Shown here: piece by piece, positions 36,511 through 45,095 of the stretch
Numbering within the stretch: the stretch's first letter is position 1
Layout: every line of letters starts with the position of its first letter
Assembly (NCBI RefSeq): GCF_035920345.1
Contig: NZ_CP109149.1
Span: forward strand, 2,418,001 to 2,482,000
Length of the DNA stretch: 64,000 bases
From: Nocardia vinacea
Lineage (GTDB): Bacteria > Actinomycetota > Actinomycetes > Mycobacteriales > Mycobacteriaceae
Direction of reading: 5' to 3'
Program-made: the position numbers and the translations under genes
The notes under the pieces: generated by a model
Database searches by the model: none
Told to the model about the DNA's origin: nothing
Seen by the model: the letters and a program-made list of their open reading frames with translations, nothing else

Positions 36511-36824
36511 TCGCCATGCCCCTCGCATCCCGCCGAGCCGTCCTGGTCGGAGCCGCAGTCCTTATGATCGCCACGAGTGCGCTGTCGACCGTCACCCATG
36601 CGGCGCCGATCATGCCCGCCACCTGCGGCGAATCCGATGCCCCCGACTGCCCCGAACCGACCCCCGACAAGACTCGGGGCATCGTTCCCGCACCGGCCGC
36701 ACCGCCACTGCTCACACCGGCCCTACCGCCGCCACCCGCCAAGCCGGGTTCGCCCGCCGCCGCATTGACCCCACCAGTGCCGGTCCCGCATCCGGGCGCG
36801 CCGATCGTGCCTGCCGCGGAGTGA
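36507..36824 (+). CDS. Small secreted proline-rich protein coupled to MspA porin
   Basis: 105 residues from GTG 36507 (ATG 36516 is also possible). Signal peptide: RRAVLVGAAVLMIATSALSTV, cleavage after THA. The mature part starts with a Cys pair (PATCGESDAPDCPEP) and continues as a proline/alanine-rich low-complexity tail. GTGA overlap with the MspA stop implies coupled translation. No family recognised. It could be a cell-envelope partner of the porin; this is inference from coupling only. Confidence 0.7.
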   Translation: MIAMPLASRRAVLVGAAVLMIATSALSTVTHAAPIMPATCGESDAPDCPEPTPDKTRGIVPAPAAPPLLTPALPPPPAKPGSPAAALTPPVPVPHPGAPIVPAAE

Positions 36825-36826
36825 AT

Positions 36827-37303
36827 TCAGCTGCGGCGCAATTCGAAAATGCGGAAGGTGCGCCCGCCGGACAGCTCACATTCCATTTCGTAGCCCGGCC
36901 AGAACTCGACCGCCAGATCCCAGGCCCGTTTGCGGTCCATACCGGTGACCTCGCTGACGGTCACCTCGAACCGGTCACCTTTCCGCCGGACAATGGCGGT
37001 GTCCGCCGCCCGCAGGTTTGCCGACCACACCGGATGCTTGGGGCTGCCCCAGTTGGAGCCCACCAGCAGCAAGTCGTCACCGCGCGGCACATACAGCAAC
37101 GATGTGGTGCGCGGGATCCCGGTTTTGCGGCCCGCGACGGTGAGCTCGATCGACGGCAAACCCGCCAGATCGAGCACGCCGCGCCGACCACGGCTGACCC
37201 GCCGCACAAACCGTTCCAGCCGCATCACTATCGGCGCCGTGCGCATGACCCAGCGTTTCTGCGCGATTCGGCGAGCTACCGCGGGCAACGGATTCGACAC
37301 CAT
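36827..37303 (-). CDS. Deazaflavin (F420)-dependent nitroreductase-family protein
   Basis: 158 residues. Contains the Ddn/FDOR-A pattern: an N-terminal helical stretch, LPSIELTVAGRKTGIPRTTSLLY near 50 (key TVAGRKTGIPRTT), VGSNWGSPKHPVWSANL near 78 (key SNWGSPKHPxWxxNL) and a C-terminal beta strand set. Such proteins bind F420H2 and reduce quinones, nitroimidazoles or similar. ATG 37303 is chosen because the N-terminal helix typical of the family starts there. Convergent with the porin pair, 2 bases apart. Confidence 0.9.
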   Translation of the reverse strand: MVSNPLPAVARRIAQKRWVMRTAPIVMRLERFVRRVSRGRRGVLDLAGLPSIELTVAGRKTGIPRTTSLLYVPRGDDLLLVGSNWGSPKHPVWSANLRAADTAIVRRKGDRFEVTVSEVTGMDRKRAWDLAVEFWPGYEMECELSGGRTFRIFELRRS

Positions 37304-37379
37304 AGTTCGAAATCCTGACAGAAATCCGAAATCGGACCACAGCCGGGACCGCCCGTTGAGACCAGCCTCACCCGCGCCA

Positions 37380-39662
37380 TCACGAAACGCGCTCGACCGT
37401 GGCCGGGGGCCGAACAACGGCCACATCCGGTAGCTCACCGTCGTACGGCTCGATCTCGACCAGCGCCAACTGTCCGGCGCAGCTCTGACTCAGGGTCGAT
37501 GCGGGACGGTCCGCGGTGAGCACATTCGGGTTGCCGTGCCGACAGAAGGTGGGGTCGGCCGGATCCGGGTCATACCAGGCGCCCGTCGACAGCTGCGCGA
37601 CCTGCGGCCGGACCGCGTCGTCGACGACCAGCCCGGCCAGGCAGCTTCCGCGATCGTTGAAGATCCGCACGATATCCCCGTCTCGCAGACCTCGTGCCGC
37701 GGCATCGTCGGGATGTAACCGCACCGGTTCCCGCCCACCGATTTTCACCGACTGACTGTGCGCGCCGACATCGAGCTGACTGTGCAGTTTGGTGCGCGGC
37801 TGATTCGCGACGAGCTGCAGCGGGAATCGTGTCGCGGCGCCCAGCCATTCCTCCGGTTCCAACCAGACCGGGTGGCCCGGGGTATCGGCATAGCCGAACC
37901 CGTCGATCGTTTCGGAAAAGATCTCGATCTTGCCGCTGGGTGTGGTCAGCGGGAAGCGCTCCGGATCCGCACGGAAATCTGCGAACAGCACCTGCTCCGG
38001 ATCGGGCACCGCGACCGTGAACGACTCGCTGTCCCAGAACTCGTCGAACTCCGGCACCGCCGGATCGTCGAGCCCAGCGCGCCATTGCTGGTACAGATGC
38101 CGCAACCATTCCTCGACGGTGCGTCCCTCGGTGAATTCCTTGCCGACACCGATGTGTTCGGCCAGTTCCGCGAAGATCGCGTAGTCGTCACGGGACCGCC
38201 CGTGCGGCCGGGTGAGCGCCTTCATCGGGAAGAACTCGTGATCGTTCTGCCCGGAGCCGAAATCGTCGCGTTCGATGCTCATGGTCGCCGGGAGCACTAC
38301 ATCGGCGTGGCGCGCGGTGGCGGTCCAGAACGCATCGTGCACGACCACCGTCTGCGGCCGGGTGAACGCCGTGTGCAGTCGGGCCAGATCCTGGTGGTGA
38401 TGAAAGGGATTCCCGCCGCACCAGTACACCAACTTGATATCCGGATACACCAGTCGCATACCGTTGAAATCGAAGGGCTCCCCCGGATTCAGCAGCATAT
38501 CGGCGATTCTGGCAACCGGAATGAACGTCGAAACACCATTGCCGCCCTGCGGGAACCTCGGCACCGACTGTCCGCGCGCTGGTTCACCGACATGAGCGCA
38601 AGACCCGTAACTGTGCCCGAATCCCCCACCCGGCAGACCGATCTGGCCCAGCATCGCCGCAAGCACCACCCCGAGCCACAGCGGTTGCACACCGTGCTCG
38701 GCACGCTGCAATGACCAGCTCACATTGATCATCGTGCGCGCGGCAGCCATCTCCCGCGCCAACGAACGGATCCGCCCGGCCGACAACCCGGTGATCCGTT
38801 CCGCCCACGCGGGATCCTTGACGACGCCATCGGATTCGCCACGCACATAACCGATGAACCGTTCGTACCCGACCGTGAACCGATCCAGAAAATCCTTGTC
38901 CGCCAACCCATCCGCATCCAACACCTGGGCCAGCGCCAGCATCAGCGCCGCATCGCTGCTTGGCCGCAGTGCGATCCACTCGGCCGCGGCCTCCGCCGGA
39001 ATGTCATCGCGCAGCGGGCTGATCGATACAAATCGGCAGCCGCGCGCCCGCGCCGCCGCGATCCAGGTCCTGGTGTTGTGCCGCGACACACCACCTGGCG
39101 ACACCACGGAGTTCTTCGGCGACAGCCCACCGAAAGCCACCACCAACTCCGTGTGTTCGACAAGCACGCTCTTCGCGGTCGCGTGCCCCTCGAACAGCCC
39201 CATCGAGCCGATTACATGCGGCAACAACACCTGCGAGGTCCCAAGACTGTAGCTGTGCACACTCCGGACATAACCGCCGAGACAGTTCAGAAACCGATGC
39301 ACCTGACTCTGCGCGTGATGAAATCGCCCCGCACTCGACCACCCGTACGACCCGCCGTACACGGCTTCCGCGCCGTACTCGCCGTAAACCCGATTCAACT
39401 CACCGGAAACCAACTCCACCACGGTCTCCCACGACACCGGAACAAACGGCTCATCGCCGCGCCCAGCCGCACCCGGCCCGTGCTCCAACCACCCCTGCCG
39501 TACATAAGGCTGATCGATCCGCGTCGGATGATGTTGTGCCGAGGCCACATTCTCGATCAATGCCGTCGGTTCCGGATCCCCGCGCCATGGACGCACTGCG
39601 GTCAACCGCTGCCCATCGCTCTCGGCTTCGAACACTCCCCAGTGCGTCAGATGCGCGGCCAT
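37380..39662 (-). CDS. Molybdopterin-dependent oxidoreductase (BisC/TorA-like)
   Basis: 760 residues, DMSO-reductase family. The Mo-ligand region reads GGSYGWSSAGRFHHAQSQ near 105, as in biotin-sulfoxide and TMAO reductases with a serine ligand; no N-terminal Fe-S cluster cysteines and no Tat signal, so the enzyme is probably cytoplasmic like BisC. Other parts: VYWCGGNPFHHHQDLARL (near 415), DVVLPATMSIERDD (near 455) and the C-terminal molydopterin-dinucleotide domain with NQPRTKLHSQLD. Likely reduces S- or N-oxides such as biotin or methionine sulfoxide. ATG 39662 is preferred to GTG 39665. Confidence 0.92.
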   Translation of the reverse strand: MAAHLTHWGVFEAESDGQRLTAVRPWRGDPEPTALIENVASAQHHPTRIDQPYVRQGWLEHGPGAAGRGDEPFVPVSWETVVELVSGELNRVYGEYGAEAVYGGSYGWSSAGRFHHAQSQVHRFLNCLGGYVRSVHSYSLGTSQVLLPHVIGSMGLFEGHATAKSVLVEHTELVVAFGGLSPKNSVVSPGGVSRHNTRTWIAAARARGCRFVSISPLRDDIPAEAAAEWIALRPSSDAALMLALAQVLDADGLADKDFLDRFTVGYERFIGYVRGESDGVVKDPAWAERITGLSAGRIRSLAREMAAARTMINVSWSLQRAEHGVQPLWLGVVLAAMLGQIGLPGGGFGHSYGSCAHVGEPARGQSVPRFPQGGNGVSTFIPVARIADMLLNPGEPFDFNGMRLVYPDIKLVYWCGGNPFHHHQDLARLHTAFTRPQTVVVHDAFWTATARHADVVLPATMSIERDDFGSGQNDHEFFPMKALTRPHGRSRDDYAIFAELAEHIGVGKEFTEGRTVEEWLRHLYQQWRAGLDDPAVPEFDEFWDSESFTVAVPDPEQVLFADFRADPERFPLTTPSGKIEIFSETIDGFGYADTPGHPVWLEPEEWLGAATRFPLQLVANQPRTKLHSQLDVGAHSQSVKIGGREPVRLHPDDAAARGLRDGDIVRIFNDRGSCLAGLVVDDAVRPQVAQLSTGAWYDPDPADPTFCRHGNPNVLTADRPASTLSQSCAGQLALVEIEPYDGELPDVAVVRPPATVERVS

Positions 39663-39746
39663 CACCCCACGGTAGCCCGGCCCACCGACAGGTTCACTTT
39701 GTTATGAACGCCGCGCTGGTCCGCGGCTTTTGCCCGCCCGGCAATC

Positions 39747-39917
39747 TCAGATGCAGATGCTGAAGCTGAAGAAGGGACCCAGCGGGACGTTGAAGCAGAA
39801 AACGACCGAACCGAGCGTAGGTGTAACCGGTTCCGCCGATGCCGTAGGAGCGGCAAGAGCGCCAACAGAGACGGTGATGGCGATCGCGGCGATCGCCGAG
39901 GCAATTCTGGTGGTCAT
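39747..39917 (-). CDS. 56-residue secreted peptide
   Basis: A clean signal peptide (TTRIASAIAAIAITVSVGAL, cleavage after TASA) is followed by a mature peptide of only about 28 residues with two cysteines (VVFCFN and FSFSICI) and four Phe pairs or near-pairs, very hydrophobic at its C-terminus. The cysteines could form a disulfide loop. AGGA lies 8-9 bases before the ATG. Short secreted peptides of this type occur in Nocardia and are unannotated by function. It stands alone between the molybdoenzyme and the rhodanese gene. Confidence 0.7.
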   Translation of the reverse strand: MTTRIASAIAAIAITVSVGALAAPTASAEPVTPTLGSVVFCFNVPLGPFFSFSICI

Positions 39918-40077
39918 TAGGACGTTCCTGACTGATCGACGATGAAGATGCCCCCGACCAGAAATCGTTACCTCTACGATCATCCGCTGATCCCCTAGCA
40001 GGCACAAGACCGCGCATCGACTCGCCAATTGATGCGCGGTCGGGCAGTGCACCGCCCGACCGCGATCCGGGCCAGAC

Positions 40078-40407
40078 TCAGGATTCGGATTCGATCGGCA
40101 GGCCTGCTTCGGTCCAGTCCTGGATGCCGGCGCGGTAGGCACGGACGTTCGCGTACCCGAGGGCGCGCAGTTTGACCGCGACTACCTCGCTGTTCTGGCA
40201 GGCGTTGTTCGAGCAGTAGGTCACGATGGGTGCGTGCTGGTCCGGAAGCAACCGCGCAGCGCGGGATTCCACATCAGCTTCGACCAGGGTGAGCGCACCC
40301 GGCAGATGCGCTTTCTCGTAGTAGCCCGCACCAAGGGTGTCCAGGACCGTCACCGTACCGGCCTCGATCGCGGCGGCCAGTTCGTCACGGGCGATGACTG
40401 TGGTCAT
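40078..40407 (-). CDS. Rhodanese-domain protein
   Basis: 109 residues, one rhodanese domain. The active Cys is in IVTYCSNNACQNS (near residue 64), followed by the typical LRALGYANVRAYRAGIQDW segment (key GYxNVRxYxxGIxDW). Single-domain rhodaneses carry persulfide sulfur between donors and acceptors. It is divergent from a MarR regulator with palindromic sites between, so MarR control is inferred; thiol- or sulfur-responsive MarR/rhodanese pairs are common. Confidence 0.9.
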   Translation of the reverse strand: MTTVIARDELAAAIEAGTVTVLDTLGAGYYEKAHLPGALTLVEADVESRAARLLPDQHAPIVTYCSNNACQNSEVVAVKLRALGYANVRAYRAGIQDWTEAGLPIESES

Positions 40408-40440
40408 AGATTTCCTTCCTAACCATGCACAATTTTATGT

Positions 40441-40476
40441 GCGTGCGCACGCTATTATATGCGTGCGGGTGCACGC
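40441..40476. promoter_or_regulatory. Two GCGTGC/GCACGC palindromes (MarR operator candidates)
   Basis: GCGTGCGCACGC at 40441-40452 is a perfect 12-bp palindrome; GCGTGC (40461-40466) and GCACGC (40471-40476) form a second with a 4-base spacer. Both lie between the divergent rhodanese and MarR genes. Confidence 0.65.
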
Positions 40477-40483
40477 AAGTGGT

Positions 40484-40495
40484 TAGAATCGGCCC
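40484..40495 (+). promoter_or_regulatory. Leaderless -10 box of the MarR gene
   Basis: TAGAAT at 40484-40489 is followed by 6 bases and then the GTG at 40496, with no Shine-Dalgarno sequence. This fits leaderless transcription. Confidence 0.55.
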
Positions 40496-40969
40496 GTGAC
40501 GCAATCGGAGCAGCACCGCCAGTCGGCCGCCAGCGCATGGTCGGCACTACTACGGGTGCACGCGAACCTCGTCCCCCGCCTGGATGCCGAACTGCGCAGG
40601 GGCTTCGGACTCCCACTCGCGTGGTACGACGTGCTGCTCGAACTCGACGGCGTCGAACCACTGCGCATGACCGATCTCGGCGAACGCGTCGTACTCAGCC
40701 GCACTCGGGTCAGCAGGCTCGTCACCGAGATGGCCGCCGCGGGTTTGGTCGCACGCGAATCCAATCCCGACGACGGCAGATCCGCATTCGTCGCCATCAC
40801 CGATGTGGGCCGCGAGCGTCTGCACGCAGCCGCGCCCGGCTATCTCGCGGGCATCGAGCGATGCTTCGCCGACAAGCTGGATCCGGACGAATTGCATACA
40901 CTCGCCGCTACTCTCGGCAAGATCCTGGGCCCAACCGATCTCGCCGTCACACCCCAGCGGACTTCATAA
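40496..40969 (+). CDS. MarR-family transcriptional regulator
   Basis: 157 residues. The winged helix is at about 45-110: LAWYDVLLELDGVEPLRMTDLGERVVLSRTRVSRLV (key MTDLGERVVLSRTRVSRLV), then the wing with NPDDGRSAFVAITDVGRE. Short helices at both ends form the dimer interface. It contains one Cys (IERCFADK) that might sense oxidants or persulfide. GTG start, apparently leaderless. Divergent from a rhodanese gene and presumably its repressor via the palindromes in the gap. Confidence 0.92.
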   Translation: MTQSEQHRQSAASAWSALLRVHANLVPRLDAELRRGFGLPLAWYDVLLELDGVEPLRMTDLGERVVLSRTRVSRLVTEMAAAGLVARESNPDDGRSAFVAITDVGRERLHAAAPGYLAGIERCFADKLDPDELHTLAATLGKILGPTDLAVTPQRTS

Positions 40970-40985
40970 CCCGCAAGTCTGCATC

Positions 40986-41022
40986 GACTGCCAGTCGGCA
41001 TGATTCAAACACTTTGGCAGTC
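40986..41022 (+). terminator. Inverted repeat after MarR gene
   Basis: GACTGCCA (40986-40993) pairs with TGGCAGTC (41015-41022), a perfect 8-bp stem with a 21-base loop, 16 bases after the MarR stop. It may terminate that transcript; the long loop makes it weaker than the other hairpins. Confidence 0.4.
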
Positions 41023-41088
41023 AATGCAATCCGCGTCACATCCGCGCACACGGTGGCATCATTTCTGAAACACTGACACTTCACACTG

Positions 41089-41110
41089 GCCTGTACCTTT
41101 GATTACAGGC
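41089..41110 (+). promoter_or_regulatory. Stem-loop or operator before the MmpL gene
   Basis: GCCTGTA (41089-41095) and TACAGGC (41104-41110) form a 7-bp inverted repeat with an 8-base centre, 98 bases upstream of the MmpL ATG. It could be an operator or a leader hairpin. Confidence 0.4.
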
Positions 41111-41208
41111 ACATCGAGCGTGCACCCCCGGAAAGGATGCAGCCCCTTGGCGATCGGCGCGGCAGACCAAGCAGCACACCAATTTTCCCGCTGGCAAGGA
41201 GCGCGCTG

Positions 41209-43464
41209 ATGTTCACGCGCTGGGGAAATCTCGTCTACCGGGTGCGCTTCGCCGTACTCGCGGTGGTGGTGGGCGCACTCCTTGCACTCGGCGCATACGG
41301 CTTCGGGCTCGAGGACCACCTCAGCTCCGGCGGTATGGACGATCCCACTTCGGAATCCGCACAGGCCGCACGCCTCGCCGACACCGCCTTCGGACGCAAT
41401 CACGACTTCGACGTCGTCGTGCTCTACACCGCACCGGACGGCAAGACCGTCGACGATCCGGAATTCAACCAACCGATCATCGACAATCTCAACAGCCTCC
41501 CGCACAAGTATCCGAACGAGATCACCGGCGTCAACGCGTCCTACTGGCGCGTCGACGGCGTGAAGATCAGCGGCGCGAAGGCGGCCACCGAAGACAAGAA
41601 GCGCGCCGTGGCCGCGATCGCCATCGCGGGCGATAACGACACCGACTCCGTGCGCAACTTCCGGAAAGTCAAGGACGCCTTCGCAATACCCGGCATCGAC
41701 GTGCAGGTCAGTGGCCTGCAAGCGGTGGCGGGCACACTCAATGACACGATGGCCGACGATGTGCACCGCATGGAAGTCCTGGCCATTCCCGCCGTCGCGG
41801 TGCTGCTGTTCTTCATCTTCGGCGGCCTCGTCGCGGCCGCACTGCCGCTGCTGGTCGGTGGACTCACCGTGATCGGCGCATCCGGCATCATCATGTTCCT
41901 GACCCGCTTCACCGAGGTCAATTCCTTTGTCTCCTCGGTCCTCTCGATGATCGGCCTCGGCCTGGCCATCGACTACGGCCTGTTCATCGTGAGCCGATTC
42001 CGCGAGGAACTCGCCGCGGGCTACGACACTCGTGCCGCGGTGCGCCGCACCGTCGTCACCGCCGGACGCACCGTAGTGTTCTCGGCGACCATGATCATCG
42101 CGAGCCTCGGCAGCATGCTGCTGTTCCCTCAGGGCTTCCTCAAATCGATGGCCTACGGCGCCATCGCGACCGTCCTGCTGGCCGCGTTCACCGCCATCAC
42201 CATCCTGCCCGCCAGCCTGGCCGTCCTCGGTCCGCGCGTGGATATGTTGGGGTTCAACCGGTTCCGAAGAACCAAGACCGCCGAACAAATCGAGGGCGGT
42301 TTCTGGGGCAAGACCACACGCTGGGTGATGCAGCGACCGCTCACCGTCGCGATCCCACTGGTCATCGTGCTCTTCCTGCTGATCATCCCGGTCAAGAACC
42401 TCATCTTCGGCGGCTTCAGTGAGCGATATCTGCCACCGGACAACCCGACTCGCGTCGCACAAGAACAGATCGACACCTTCTTCCCACAGCGCCGATCCGA
42501 TCCCATCGAACTCGTCTTCGTCGCCGACAACAGCACGCCGGTCGGCGAGGCCTGGCGCACCGCCGGACACGCCCCCGGGTTGGCCAGTCAGTTCGAGATG
42601 CCGTCCAAATCCATGACCCAGGGCAACGTTTACCGCTCCAAGGCAACACTGGTGCACCCGAACGAAGGCGGGGAAACCATCGAATACCTGCGCAAGATGG
42701 AACTCCCCGACGGCGTCAGCATGTACGTCGGCGGCATTCCGGCCATGCAGAAGGACAGCATCGACGCACTGCTCTACCGCATCCCGGTCATGATCGCGCT
42801 GGTCCTGTTCGTGACCACGATGCTGATGTTCCTGACCTTCGGCTCGCTGGTGCTGCCGATCAAGGCCGCACTGATGAGCGCGCTCGGGCTCGGCTCCACC
42901 CTCGGCATCCTGACCTGGATCTTCGTCGACGGCCACGCCGCAGGACTATTGAACTTCACCCCGCAGCCCATCCAGTCGAATGTGCTCGTCCTGATCATCG
43001 CGATCATCTACGGCCTGTCCACCGATTACGAAGTCTTCCTGCTCTCCCGCATGGTCGAGGCCAGGGCCAAGGGCGCGAGCACCAGCGACGCGGTGCACAC
43101 CGGCACCGCGCACACCGGCCGCATCATCACCGCCGCCGCGCTGATCCTGCTCGTGGTGACCGGTGCGTTCGCCTTCTCCGATCTGGTGATGATGCAGTAC
43201 ATCGCCTACGGGATGATCGCCGCACTATTCATTGATGCCACCGTGCTACGCATGCTGCTGGTACCCGCGGTCATGAAACTGCTCGGCGACGACTGCTGGT
43301 GGGCGCCGGCCTGGATGAAACGTGTCCAGGAGAAAATCGGGCTCGGCGAACCTATTCTGGACGATGAACGCCCGGGCACCGAGGATATGCACGAGCCGAT
43401 CGAGACCACACCGATCACGCTGCGGTTCCCGACCGTCACCGCTGGACGGTCGAACGGTTCGTAG
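41209..43464 (+). CDS. MMPL-family (RND) membrane transporter
   Basis: 751 residues with about 12 helices in two repeats, each with a large external loop between helices 1 and 2. Visible motifs: SVLSMIGLGLAIDYGLFIVSRFREEL (near 250; GLxxDYxxFxxSRxRE) and IIYGLSTDYEVFLLSRMVEAR (near 610; the second Asp-Tyr). These Asp-Tyr pairs carry proton relay in MmpL proteins, which export lipids or siderophores across the inner membrane. AAGGAG lies 7 bases before the ATG. No lipid-synthesis genes adjoin, and no MmpS partner is present. The substrate is unknown. Confidence 0.93.
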   Translation: MFTRWGNLVYRVRFAVLAVVVGALLALGAYGFGLEDHLSSGGMDDPTSESAQAARLADTAFGRNHDFDVVVLYTAPDGKTVDDPEFNQPIIDNLNSLPHKYPNEITGVNASYWRVDGVKISGAKAATEDKKRAVAAIAIAGDNDTDSVRNFRKVKDAFAIPGIDVQVSGLQAVAGTLNDTMADDVHRMEVLAIPAVAVLLFFIFGGLVAAALPLLVGGLTVIGASGIIMFLTRFTEVNSFVSSVLSMIGLGLAIDYGLFIVSRFREELAAGYDTRAAVRRTVVTAGRTVVFSATMIIASLGSMLLFPQGFLKSMAYGAIATVLLAAFTAITILPASLAVLGPRVDMLGFNRFRRTKTAEQIEGGFWGKTTRWVMQRPLTVAIPLVIVLFLLIIPVKNLIFGGFSERYLPPDNPTRVAQEQIDTFFPQRRSDPIELVFVADNSTPVGEAWRTAGHAPGLASQFEMPSKSMTQGNVYRSKATLVHPNEGGETIEYLRKMELPDGVSMYVGGIPAMQKDSIDALLYRIPVMIALVLFVTTMLMFLTFGSLVLPIKAALMSALGLGSTLGILTWIFVDGHAAGLLNFTPQPIQSNVLVLIIAIIYGLSTDYEVFLLSRMVEARAKGASTSDAVHTGTAHTGRIITAAALILLVVTGAFAFSDLVMMQYIAYGMIAALFIDATVLRMLLVPAVMKLLGDDCWWAPAWMKRVQEKIGLGEPILDDERPGTEDMHEPIETTPITLRFPTVTAGRSNGS

Positions 43465-43593
43465 TCGCCCCCACCAAAGGGAACGCCGCGCGCCGCCTCG
43501 GGAGGTACGCTCACCGCCGGAAAGCCCGCGGACCCGATCGCCGAACCGGCGACCTGGTCAACCACCGGCCAACTGGACCGAAGGACGACCGCG

Positions 43594-44418
43594 ATGTGCA
43601 GCTACCGTCTCGATGCCGAATACGCCGATCCGACACCTTTGAAGGTGCGGATCGATACCCACGAGCGCTATTCGGAGCGTCCCGACGACCCCACCGCGAA
43701 TGTGCTGACCGCGCTGGAACTCACCGGAACCGAACATCTAGCCGATATCGGCTGCGGCGACGCCCGATTCCTCGCCCACCTCGCCGGCAACGGTCATCAG
43801 GGTCCACTGGTCGGGATCGACACCTCCCCCGCGATGGTCGCCGCCGCCAATGCCGTCCCCGGGGTGCGCGGCGTATTCGGCAGTGCCGACCGGATCCCGT
43901 TCGACGACAACAGCTTCGACGCTCTCACCGCGCGACATATGCTGTACCATCTCGCGAATCCGCTCGCCGCGCTCGAGGAATTCCGGCGCACGACCAAACC
44001 CGGCGGGACGGTTGCCGTGGTCGTCAATCATCCCGGAACCTACCCGTGCACCACCGAACTCGTGGTCGCCCATGCCGCGACCTACGGCCTCGGCCTGGGC
44101 GAGACGATGACCGTCGACTCCGACACCTTGCCGGAGCTGATGTCCGAGGTTTTCGGCGACGTGCGGATCCAGCGATCGGATAATGCGCTCGTCTTCGATA
44201 CTCCGGATCCGCTGGTGCGCTTCGCCGAGGCGCTGTTCACGTTCTACGGCGTCACGCCGAATCACCCACGACGACAGGCGATTCTGAACGATCTGCGCGA
44301 GGACGTCCAGGATTGGTTCACCCACCATCCAGGGAAGACGTGGCGCGACCCCAAGGGGTACATCGTCGCCACGGCCGTCGTCGATCACCAGGGCAGCGCG
44401 CCTTCGGCATCGACGTAG
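43594..44418 (+). CDS. Class I SAM-dependent methyltransferase
   Basis: 274 residues. Motif I is ADIGCGDARFLAHLAG near residue 50, motif II region GVFGSADRIPFDDNSFDALTARHMLYHL near 95-120 (key S-A-D-x-I-P-F-D-D-x-S-F-D) and the post-motif FRRTTKPGGTVAVVV near 135. It is like UbiE/Methyltransf_11 enzymes; substrate unknown. GAAGGA precedes the ATG. Its last 34 bases overlap the convergent SDR gene at 44385, an antisense tail-to-tail overlap. Confidence 0.9.
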   Translation: MCSYRLDAEYADPTPLKVRIDTHERYSERPDDPTANVLTALELTGTEHLADIGCGDARFLAHLAGNGHQGPLVGIDTSPAMVAAANAVPGVRGVFGSADRIPFDDNSFDALTARHMLYHLANPLAALEEFRRTTKPGGTVAVVVNHPGTYPCTTELVVAHAATYGLGLGETMTVDSDTLPELMSEVFGDVRIQRSDNALVFDTPDPLVRFAEALFTFYGVTPNHPRRQAILNDLREDVQDWFTHHPGKTWRDPKGYIVATAVVDHQGSAPSAST

Positions 44419-45095
44419 CTTCCGGTGGGGCCGTCTGGGCCGAGCTGCGCCATGCGCACGATGATCTCGGCACCTTGCTCCACAGCCTGGGTGCCGGTAT
44501 TCCCGTTGAGATCGGTCTTTGTGAAACCAGGCTCCACCGCATTGATCCGGATATCCGGGAAGACCTTCGCGTATTGCACGGTGAGCATGTTGACCACCGT
44601 CTTCGACGCGGGATACGCGACGCCCGGGTAGGCGTATGCCGGGGTGCCCGGGGTCGAGACCCTGGTCAGCGACGCAAGACCGCTGCTGACATTGACCACC
44701 ACCGGCGCCGCCGAGCGCTGTAGCAGCGGCAGGAAGGCGTGCAGGACGCGTACCGTGCCGAAGACGTTCGTTTCGAAGGTCTTTCGCATCACATCCGCGG
44801 TGAGGTCCGCAGCGCCGATGACATCGTTCCGGTCGGTCATCTCTGCCTGGATACCGGCATTGTTGACCAGGACATCCAGACCGCCGTCGGCCTCGATTGT
44901 CTGCGCCGCGGCCGCCACGGATGCGTCGTCGGTGATATCGAGTTGGACAGCCCGCGCACCCAATTCCTCGGCCGCCTGACGACCGCGTTCGGCGTCCCGG
45001 CTGCCGAGGTAGACGGTGTGACCCGCCGCGACGAGTTGGCGGGCTGCCTCGAAGCCGAGACCCTTGTTTGCTCCGGTGACCAATATTGCTGCCAT
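44385..45095 (-). CDS. Short-chain dehydrogenase/reductase
   Basis: 236 residues. TGANKGLG at residues 7-14, Asp for adenine binding in VQLDITDDAS near 52, NNAGIQAE near 82, and Tyr-Lys in GVAYPASKTVVNML near 157. An insert rich in proline and tyrosine (PGTPAYAYPG) precedes the catalytic Tyr. TGANKGLG with following basic residues resembles carbonyl-reductase-like SDRs that use NADPH. Convergent and overlapping with the methyltransferase gene. Confidence 0.92.
   Translation of the reverse strand: MAAILVTGANKGLGFEAARQLVAAGHTVYLGSRDAERGRQAAEELGARAVQLDITDDASVAAAAQTIEADGGLDVLVNNAGIQAEMTDRNDVIGAADLTADVMRKTFETNVFGTVRVLHAFLPLLQRSAAPVVVNVSSGLASLTRVSTPGTPAYAYPGVAYPASKTVVNMLTVQYAKVFPDIRINAVEPGFTKTDLNGNTGTQAVEQGAEIIVRMAQLGPDGPTGSYVDAEGALPW

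Noticed and set aside
41059..42936. 625-codon minus-strand frame
   Set aside because: Antisense to the MmpL gene; composition is the His/Asp/Glu-rich pattern typical of shadows in high-GC DNA.
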